Assembly: GCA_023461435.1 (NCBI GenBank)
Contig: JAEYLC010000037.1
Coordinates: 1 to 64,000, forward strand
Source of the DNA: Bacillota bacterium
Lineage (GTDB): Bacteria; Bacillota; Clostridia; Christensenellales; SZUA-584
Length of the DNA stretch: 64,000 nucleotides
Direction of reading: 5' to 3'
The notes beneath the pieces are model-generated. The model was not told the DNA's origin. It searched no databases and worked only from the letters and a program-made list of their open reading frames with translations. How positions within the stretch are numbered: position 1 is the first letter of the stretch; each line of letters opens with the position of its first letter. The position numbers and the translations under genes were made by a program. This document shows positions 58,519 to 64,000 of the stretch, piece after piece.

Positions 58519-58765
58519 GCTGCAGGCTTCCTTTTATTCGTATTTGCCATGGACATTTGCTCATGTGGCTGCGATCTCAAAAAAATTGGCATACGCGTGC
58601 GTACTGCCTTAAGCAGGCTATGATTTTGAGACCATTATAGCACCTTTCTGACATGAAAAGAACCGCCGCAGCTTCGCGGCGTTTTTCGCCAAAAAAATTT
58701 ATATTTCGTGCGCAAACCGCTGGACAACCACAATAGCTTGTGATATTTTTAAACAAATGGACGAT

Positions 58766-58847
58766 CCTTTAATCCGGTCCAGAGAGCCCGGCAAGGTATA
58801 TTTTTTTGTGTGCGATCAAAGCCTTGCCAAAAAACAAGGCTTTTTTT
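58766..58847 (+). promoter_or_regulatory. PyrR attenuator before the uracil permease gene
   Basis: The RNA can form a hairpin CCTT/AAGG (58766-58769 with 58793-58796) and CCGG/CCGG (58774-58777 with 58788-58791) whose loop holds TCCAGAGAG, the core of the PyrR-binding consensus. GGCAAGG (58790-58796) can instead pair with CCTTGCC (58822-58828) as antiterminator. The competing terminator is AAAGCCTTG/CAAGGCTTT (58818-58826 with 58835-58843) with a T run. With UMP, PyrR would hold the first hairpin and stop transcription. The bases after GAGAG (CC) differ from the usual GGYU. Confidence 0.8.
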
Positions 58848-58957
58848 AATGCCTCTCAACGAGGGGTGCCCGGCGGCGCGAGGAAACATGGAACTGTATA
58901 TCCCATCCAGTATCCTTAGCCAAATAATTATGCAAAATAATATCAAGGAGGATATAT

Positions 58958-60340
58958 ATGAACAAAGCCCAGCAAACAATTGGTTATCTGCCAGACGAGA
59001 GACCGCCGGTATGGAAGCTGCTGCTCTATGCTTTGCAGCAGATCGTCGTTATGTTCCCCGCAACGATTCTTGTTGCGCTCATCACAGGATTCCATCTTTC
59101 CACCACAATTTTCGCGAGCGGTCTTGCCACGCTATGCTTCATTTTGATTACAGGCAGAAAGATCCCGCTCTACTTCGGCTCCAGCTTTTCTTATCTCTCC
59201 GCTATCATAGGTTTAACAGGCGGCGTCGAATTCGGTCAGCTTCTGCCCGACAGCACCATTTCGGCTGTGCAGTTTGGCATCATGGCTTCGGGTCTTGTGT
59301 CTATCGCAGTCGGCTTTATCGTGAAGGCGTTCGGCAGAAAGTCGATCGAAAAAGTGCTGCCGCCCACGGTGACGGGCCCGATCGCGATGGTCATCGGCCT
59401 GACGCTGGCGGCCAATGCTCTCGGCGATGCCGCTCCGGCGCAGGGCGTGACCGGCGTGACCGGCTCCGACTGGGTATGGCTCGTTTCATTGGTTACACTC
59501 GTGGCAACGATACTCTTCTCTGTTTATTTAAAAGGTGTTTGGGGACAGCTGCCGCTGCTGTTCGGCCCGATAGCCGGCTGCGTTGTCGCGGCGATCGTGA
59601 TGGCTGTAACGGGAGAGTCGCTGTTCAGAACGCTTCCCGATGCGGCGGGGACAGGCGCGGCTGTGATACCCGGCGTATTAACGGTGCCGCACTTTACGCT
59701 GCCGTCAATATCATGGGAGGCGGTGGCGGCTATCATGCCCATCGCGATTGCGACGATTCCCGAATCGACAGCGCACGTGTTCCAGCTTGATATTTACGTC
59801 AATAACCTCGCGCGCAAAAAAGGCAAAGCGGATTATGACATCGGCAACAGGCTCGGCCAGAACCTCATCGGCGACGGTATCGGCGATATCGTGGCGAGCG
59901 CCTTCGGCGGCCCGGCCGGCACGAACTACGGCGAGAACATCAGCGCGATGGCGATCACAAAAGTGTTCTCGGTGCCCGTGCTGATCGCGGCGGCGATCAT
60001 CGCGATGGCTCTTTCGTTCATCACGCCGCTTGTCAACGTGATTTACGGAATTCCGCAGGCGGTTATCGGCGGCATCGAAATCTTCCTGTTCGGCGCGATC
60101 GCCGCTCAGGGTATTGCGATTATGATCGACCGCAAGGTGGACATGTTCAGCGCGAAGAACATCGCTGTTATCGCCGTGATCATGATCATCGGCGTCGGCG
60201 GACAGTTCAAGTTCGGCGGCATGATTCCGTTCCTCGGCATGCAGGTGCCCTGCATTGCGGGTGCGGCGATCGTCGGCATTCTTCTGAATCTGCTGCTCAG
60301 CATTGGCAAGAAGAAGGAAGAAGCGGAAAAAGCCGAATAA
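58958..60340 (+). CDS. uraA: Uracil permease (NCS2/NAT family)
   Basis: A 460-residue nucleobase:cation symporter of the UraA type with about 14 membrane segments. The signature GGPAGTNYGENISAMAITKV (about residues 311-330) is the uracil permease motif, and IPESTAHVFQLD carries the conserved Glu of the substrate site. A PyrR-type attenuator upstream supports uracil rather than xanthine as substrate. AAGGAGG precedes the ATG. A terminator follows. Confidence 0.93.
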   Translation: MNKAQQTIGYLPDERPPVWKLLLYALQQIVVMFPATILVALITGFHLSTTIFASGLATLCFILITGRKIPLYFGSSFSYLSAIIGLTGGVEFGQLLPDSTISAVQFGIMASGLVSIAVGFIVKAFGRKSIEKVLPPTVTGPIAMVIGLTLAANALGDAAPAQGVTGVTGSDWVWLVSLVTLVATILFSVYLKGVWGQLPLLFGPIAGCVVAAIVMAVTGESLFRTLPDAAGTGAAVIPGVLTVPHFTLPSISWEAVAAIMPIAIATIPESTAHVFQLDIYVNNLARKKGKADYDIGNRLGQNLIGDGIGDIVASAFGGPAGTNYGENISAMAITKVFSVPVLIAAAIIAMALSFITPLVNVIYGIPQAVIGGIEIFLFGAIAAQGIAIMIDRKVDMFSAKNIAVIAVIMIIGVGGQFKFGGMIPFLGMQVPCIAGAAIVGILLNLLLSIGKKKEEAEKAE

Positions 60341-60365
60341 GGCTCAAACTCATTTGAAGAAACAG

Positions 60366-60394
60366 CAAGGCCGGAGAGATTCCGGCCTTGTTTT
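60366..60394 (+). terminator. Terminator of the uracil permease gene
   Basis: CAAGGCCGGA (60366-60375) pairs with TCCGGCCTTG (60381-60390) around GAGAT, followed by T. Confidence 0.9.
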
Positions 60395-60432
60395 CGTTCA
60401 AGTTATCGAGGACAGGTGTTTCACAAAAATGC

Positions 60433-61692
60433 TCATTCAATTAGCTTTTTATCAGCTTCAATAGGTCGCGTGCTAAAAGCTTTTTCTAGAAGATTGATCT
60501 GTTGCTTGATGGTAAGCTCTTTAAACCAGCCTTTTTTACTTAACAAAGCGGTATCTTTTTTCAATAATAATAGCAATTCTTTGGAATATATTTCAAGCAT
60601 CTTATTATCTTTACCGGATAGCTTTATTAAACCCTTCAATATCTCTGAGATGACGATATATCCATTGGAATAGTTTATGGATACGCCAACGAGGATAGAT
60701 AGCATCCAACAGACATCAAACAGATCACAATTGGCGCTTACCGAATCTATGAGGCTGTTTATAAAGTTATACGCCGGAGATTCCAGCTTCTTTTCTAAAC
60801 ATTCTTTGACTATACCCTCGGAGGCGTCCTGAACTTCAACCACAAAAAGGCCTCTATTTGATTTCTTCGAGCCAAAAGTAGCCACTTTCCCTAATATAGA
60901 ACCAGCATAATTGATCATATCAAACATCTGGCTTTTACATAGACAGAGAGTAATTCTTTTAATTGAACCCGGAATGCAGCATATAGGGTGCTCTGGATCT
61001 TCAACTAACTCATCACTATTCAATGTGCTCCAATTTTGAATGAATATATCAGTAATTTCCTCAAAGCTAATAAATGCTGATTTGACATTATGACAGTAGC
61101 CTTTATTAATGCACTTGATGATTAACTCCTCATATGATGCAATAATATTAACTTGATCACTATCATTATGAGAGACAGTGGCTTTTTTCTTTAGAGTATC
61201 GAAAATCTTCTCAGGCTTCAACCAGTTGACTATTGAAATCACATAATAGATCACGGCTTCCAGACCTAGTATGTTTAGCGCGGCAATTGTAAGTATAAAC
61301 ACGAAATATATTATATTAATTTGATTCTGTAAGAATAATAGGATTGATACGTCAAAGATTATGACAATTAACAGGAATACTAAAAGCAAAATCAGCCTGT
61401 TCTTGGGGAAGAAACGCAAGCTGCTTGGTGAGCTATCCCCAGATAATTGCATTAATAATATTGTGCTGCTCGCAATAAATGCAAAAACAGCAGCAAGAGA
61501 TTGTAACAATGCGCTAACAGTATATCTAAAATTATCGATACTATATAACTGGTCAATAATAATATTAAATCTATACAGTATGGCAGGGGTGATAAGGAAT
61601 AGAATATTGACAACAATGAGAAAAAACAATAGAAAACGCTTTATTCTATTTATCATTATTCTAAAAACTTCACTTTTTGTGCCTGCTAACAT
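60433..61692 (-). CDS. Hypothetical DUF2254-like membrane protein
   Basis: A 419-residue protein. Four membrane helices occupy the first 160 residues (about 15-38, 55-85, 100-120, 125-150). A long soluble helical part follows with FISFEEITDIFIQNWS and RGLFVVEVQDASEGIVKECL. The layout resembles DUF2254 proteins but the match is loose. AAAGGTG is 8 nt before ATG 61692. Low GC and the isolated position between GC-rich neighbours suggest horizontal gain. Confidence 0.6.
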   Translation of the reverse strand: MLAGTKSEVFRIMINRIKRFLLFFLIVVNILFLITPAILYRFNIIIDQLYSIDNFRYTVSALLQSLAAVFAFIASSTILLMQLSGDSSPSSLRFFPKNRLILLLVFLLIVIIFDVSILLFLQNQINIIYFVFILTIAALNILGLEAVIYYVISIVNWLKPEKIFDTLKKKATVSHNDSDQVNIIASYEELIIKCINKGYCHNVKSAFISFEEITDIFIQNWSTLNSDELVEDPEHPICCIPGSIKRITLCLCKSQMFDMINYAGSILGKVATFGSKKSNRGLFVVEVQDASEGIVKECLEKKLESPAYNFINSLIDSVSANCDLFDVCWMLSILVGVSINYSNGYIVISEILKGLIKLSGKDNKMLEIYSKELLLLLKKDTALLSKKGWFKELTIKQQINLLEKAFSTRPIEADKKLIE

Positions 61693-61717
61693 TCCGAAAC
61701 ACCTTTTTGTTATTGTT

Positions 61718-61996
61718 TCATAGCCCTCTCAGCTTTTCCGCCCTCTCATACACGCCCGCCTCGTGCTGCTCTTCGCTCACACTCGGGTCACGCGTATCAA
61801 AGTAAATCTTGCACGGCAGTTCACCGCACGCGCCGCAGTGCACATAGCCCTTGCCCGCGCAGCAGCCGTATATCGGGCAGACCTCGCCGCCCACATACGG
61901 CGCCCAATAGACGCGCCCTTTGATCTCGGCACAGCCGTCACAGCTGTCCTTGTACTGCGGGCAGTCGCCGCAGTCGCATCCGCAAGCGTTCAGCAT
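61718..61996 (-). CDS. DUF3795 cysteine-rich protein
   Basis: A 92-residue protein with twelve Cys, arranged as CGCDCGDCPQYKDSCDGC at the N-terminus and YGCCAGKGYVHCGACGELPC later. This is the DUF3795 pattern, likely binding zinc or iron-sulfur; the role is not known. GGAGAATTT lies before the ATG. It precedes the AT-rich membrane gene by 25 bp on the same strand. Confidence 0.88.
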   Translation of the reverse strand: MLNACGCDCGDCPQYKDSCDGCAEIKGRVYWAPYVGGEVCPIYGCCAGKGYVHCGACGELPCKIYFDTRDPSVSEEQHEAGVYERAEKLRGL

Positions 61997-62122
61997 AAAA
62001 AATTCTCCTTTGACATTATTACTGCCACATTATAACACAAGATGTCACATTCATACAATCATCGCATCGATTCGCGAATCATCTGCGCCGCAGTGCAAAT
62101 ACTAATAAAAAGGCTGCACAGC

Positions 62123-62151
62123 TTGACAAATTTCGCGCATGTGCTTAATGT
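62123..62151 (+). promoter_or_regulatory. Promoter of the MFS exporter gene
   Basis: TTGACA (62123-62128), a 17-bp spacer and TAATGT (62146-62151), 36 bp before the start codon. Confidence 0.6.
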
Positions 62152-62187
62152 GTTTGTTTGGAAATACAACGCGAAGGGAAAACATCC

Positions 62188-63609
62188 ATGAAGAAAAAAA
62201 CAGGGCTGATGCTGTTTTCGGTGGCGCTCGGCACATTCATGTCCGCGCTGGATGCCAGCGTCGTCAACGTCGCGAATCCCGTGATACAGGCGCATTTCAG
62301 TGTGCCGCTTGCGACGGAGGAATGGGTCGTGACCGCGTATCTGATCGTGGTCAGCAGCGTGCTGCTTTTTTTCGGCAGGCTGAGTGATCTTTATGGCCAG
62401 AAGCGGCTTTACATCACAGGCTTTGCGGTGTTCACGCTCGGGTCAGCGCTGTGCTCGCTCTCGGGCAGCATCGGCATGCTGATCGGCTTTCGCGTGGCGC
62501 AGGCCTTGGGCGCGGGCATGATGTTCTCCACGAACTCGGCGATCGTCACGCACAACATGCCGGCCGAACGCCGCGGGCGCGCTTTCAGTGTGGTCGCGAT
62601 GGCCGTCGCCGTCGCTTTGTCCACCGGGCCGGTGCTCGGCGGCGCGCTCACGAGCGCGCTCGGATGGCAGAGCATATTCTATATCAACGTGCCCGTCGGC
62701 ATCATCGGCATCGCGCTCGCCGCGCGCTTCATCCCTGCGGACAAGCACAAGCCCGCGGTATCCATGGATATTCCGGGCAGCGTGATGATATTCGCGGCGC
62801 TGTTTATGCTGCTGCTCGCGCTCGACCAATTGAGCGCCAACATCGATATGCTGACGTTCGCGCTGCTGATGGCGGGCGGTCTGCTTGTATCCGCTGTGTT
62901 TATTCGTTTTGAAAAGCGGAGCAAGCATCCGATACTCAATTTGAAGCTTTTCCGTATCCGCGTGTTTTCGGCGAGTCTGACTGCCGCGACGCTCAATTAC
63001 ATGGCGCAGTATGTGATGGTGTTTCTCGTGCCGTTCTATCTGCAAACCGTGCGCCTTTACAGCCCGGCTATGTCCGGCCTGCTCTATATGCCGATGCCGC
63101 TGGCCGCGCTCCTGATCGCGCCCATCGCGGGCACCATCGCCGACCGCACCGATACGCGGATTTTGAGCTCGTTTGGTATGGGCTTGATGGCGGTGGGGCT
63201 CTTTTTACTGAGCCGCATCGAGGCGGACACGGCTAACGGGTATATCATCATGGCGATGGCCGTCACGGGCTTTGGCTCGGGGTTGTTCCAGACGCCCAAC
63301 AACAGCGCCGTGATGAGCAGTGTGCCCGCGGACAGCCGCGGTGTGGCGTCGGGTATGCTCGCGACCGCGAGAAACGTGGGCATGGTGATCGGCGTCGGCC
63401 TTTCCAGCGCATTGTTTACGCTGTTTGCAGGGCGCGCGCCCGCTCAGGGAGCGGAAGGAATCACCGCGATGATCGCGCAGAAGGCGGCGTTTATCTACGC
63501 GCTGAGGTTCACTTTCTTGGTCGCGAGCGGCCTCGCGGTTGCCGCGATGGCGGCTTCGCTCACAAAAGGAAAATCAAGCCTGCCCGACATGCTCAAAAAA
63601 GCGGAATGA
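62188..63609 (+). CDS. MFS drug exporter of the DHA2 (14-helix) family
   Basis: A 473-residue transporter of the EmrB/QacA type. The first helix region carries ALDASVVNVANPVIQ (motif D1) and WVVTAYLIVVSSVLLFFGRL. Motif A is GRLSDLYGQKRLY and motif C is STGPVLGGAL. The substrate is probably a drug or other toxic organic compound, extruded by proton antiport. ATG 62188 has GAAGGGAA 8 nt upstream. It stands alone with its own promoter and terminator. Confidence 0.92.
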   Translation: MKKKTGLMLFSVALGTFMSALDASVVNVANPVIQAHFSVPLATEEWVVTAYLIVVSSVLLFFGRLSDLYGQKRLYITGFAVFTLGSALCSLSGSIGMLIGFRVAQALGAGMMFSTNSAIVTHNMPAERRGRAFSVVAMAVAVALSTGPVLGGALTSALGWQSIFYINVPVGIIGIALAARFIPADKHKPAVSMDIPGSVMIFAALFMLLLALDQLSANIDMLTFALLMAGGLLVSAVFIRFEKRSKHPILNLKLFRIRVFSASLTAATLNYMAQYVMVFLVPFYLQTVRLYSPAMSGLLYMPMPLAALLIAPIAGTIADRTDTRILSSFGMGLMAVGLFLLSRIEADTANGYIIMAMAVTGFGSGLFQTPNNSAVMSSVPADSRGVASGMLATARNVGMVIGVGLSSALFTLFAGRAPAQGAEGITAMIAQKAAFIYALRFTFLVASGLAVAAMAASLTKGKSSLPDMLKKAE

Positions 63610-63620
63610 AAAAATTACAA

Positions 63621-63646
63621 AGCGCATCAAATGGTGCGTTTTTTAT
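63621..63646 (+). terminator. Terminator of the MFS exporter gene
   Basis: GCGCATC and GGTGCGT form a 7-bp wobble stem around AAAT, followed by six T. Confidence 0.75.
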
Positions 63647-63715
63647 TTTTTACGGATAACGAAGCAAGCGCCGCCGAATACTAAGAGTTGTGAATAATAT
63701 GAAAGGAGTCCTTCT

Positions 63716-63901
63716 ATGTCACAACTCAACAAATTGGAACTGCAGAACTTAAGGCATCTCATCGGCGCGCATGATACGGCATTTCAGAAAATGCAGACGT
63801 ATGCCCAGCAGTCTACAGATCCGCAGGTAAAGTCGTATTTTCAGAAGTCTGCCCAGGATGCGCAGAAAACCAAACAGCAGCTGCTGTCATTTTTAAGTTA
63901 G
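63716..63901 (+). CDS. Small helical spore-coat-associated protein
   Basis: A 61-residue, Gln-rich helical protein (LNKLELQNLRHLIGAHDTAF, DPQVKSYFQKSAQDAQKTKQ). It resembles the small protein at 49392-49613 and many clostridial coat proteins placed before CotF-type genes. GAAAGGAG lies before the ATG. The next gene begins 14 bp later. Confidence 0.8.
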   Translation: MSQLNKLELQNLRHLIGAHDTAFQKMQTYAQQSTDPQVKSYFQKSAQDAQKTKQQLLSFLS

Positions 63902-63915
63902 GAGGGTGATCGGAT

Positions 63916-64000
63916 ATGCAGGCAAGCAACATGAGCGGAACAATGGGGGGCGGCGCTTTACCGGAAAAAGCGATGGTAAACGACGCGCTCGCATCGGTGA
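63916..64000 (+). CDS. CotF-family spore coat protein (5' end, cut by window end)
   Basis: The first 28 codons (MQASNMSGTMGGGALPEKAM then VNDALASV) are in the window. The Gly-rich start followed by KAMVNDALAS is the way CotF-like coat proteins begin. GGAGG is at 63901-63905. The gene order matches the coat pair at 49 kb. Confidence 0.65.
   Translation, partial: MQASNMSGTMGGGALPEKAMVNDALASV

Noticed and set aside
1..64000. CRISPR array, rRNA operon or prophage
   Set aside because: No regularly spaced direct repeats, no rRNA sequence and no phage structural genes were seen on either strand.

Overview
The window looks like the chromosome of an endospore-forming member of the Clostridia with a fairly GC-rich core. 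The core gene order rpsU - nfeD - yqfC - yqfD - phoH - pgpH - ybeY - cdd - era - recO is a Firmicute signature. Sporulation genes (yqfC, yqfD, a Spo0E-like phosphatase, two CotF-type coat loci), clostridial flavodoxins, rubrerythrin and a PyrR-type attenuator agree with this. Assignment below class level cannot be made from the sequence alone.

Layout. 1-120 is the 3' end of a group II intron (domains V and VI). It is followed by a three-repeat Pho box and the phosphate operon pstC-pstA-pstB-phoU. 3.6-9 kb is a housekeeping run: membrane protein, DUF512 radical-SAM-like protein, der, plsY, lspA, rluD. At 9.1-11.4 kb a DUF3800 gene is split by a 1.6-kb IS5/IS1182-like element with a clean target duplication. 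Then come a strong promoter driving a compact three-way-junction RNA, rpsU with a structured leader, and the nfeD-to-recO cluster. A palindrome-rich repeat region separates era from recO. 21.2-21.6 kb holds tRNA-Arg, tRNA-His and tRNA-Gln; tRNA-Lys is at 26.3 kb. 21.8-27.3 kb carries an AraC regulator divergent from an aldehyde dehydrogenase, an iron alcohol dehydrogenase behind a palindromic operator, and an aldo/keto reductase.

Accessory segments stand out by low GC. They are: an OLD-like ATPase/TOPRIM gene with a Dam-type adenine methylase (27.5-30.0 kb, a candidate defence pair); three unknown genes (38.9-40.6 kb); a DUF2321 zinc-ribbon gene divergent from a DUF3990 ADP-ribosyltransferase-like gene with a small overlapping partner (42.7-44.2 kb, a candidate toxin-antitoxin locus); and a large unknown membrane protein (60.4-61.7 kb).

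Regulatory circuits readable from the DNA: PhoP boxes before pstC; two identical TetR-type operators linking a TetR gene to an ApbE / FMN-binding protein / flavodoxin operon; a PadR autoregulated operon (PadR-DUF1700-DUF4097); a PyrR attenuator before the uracil permease; and a 240-nt leader before a DEAD-box helicase. The right half also contains orphan acoA/acoB-type E1 genes, a PrsA-like foldase, a GH3 lipoprotein, the recX-birA-peptidase-acpS-nnr operon with 4-8 bp overlaps, rubrerythrin, two more flavoproteins, and an MFS exporter. The window ends in a second CotF-type coat locus. No CRISPR array, rRNA or intact prophage was seen.
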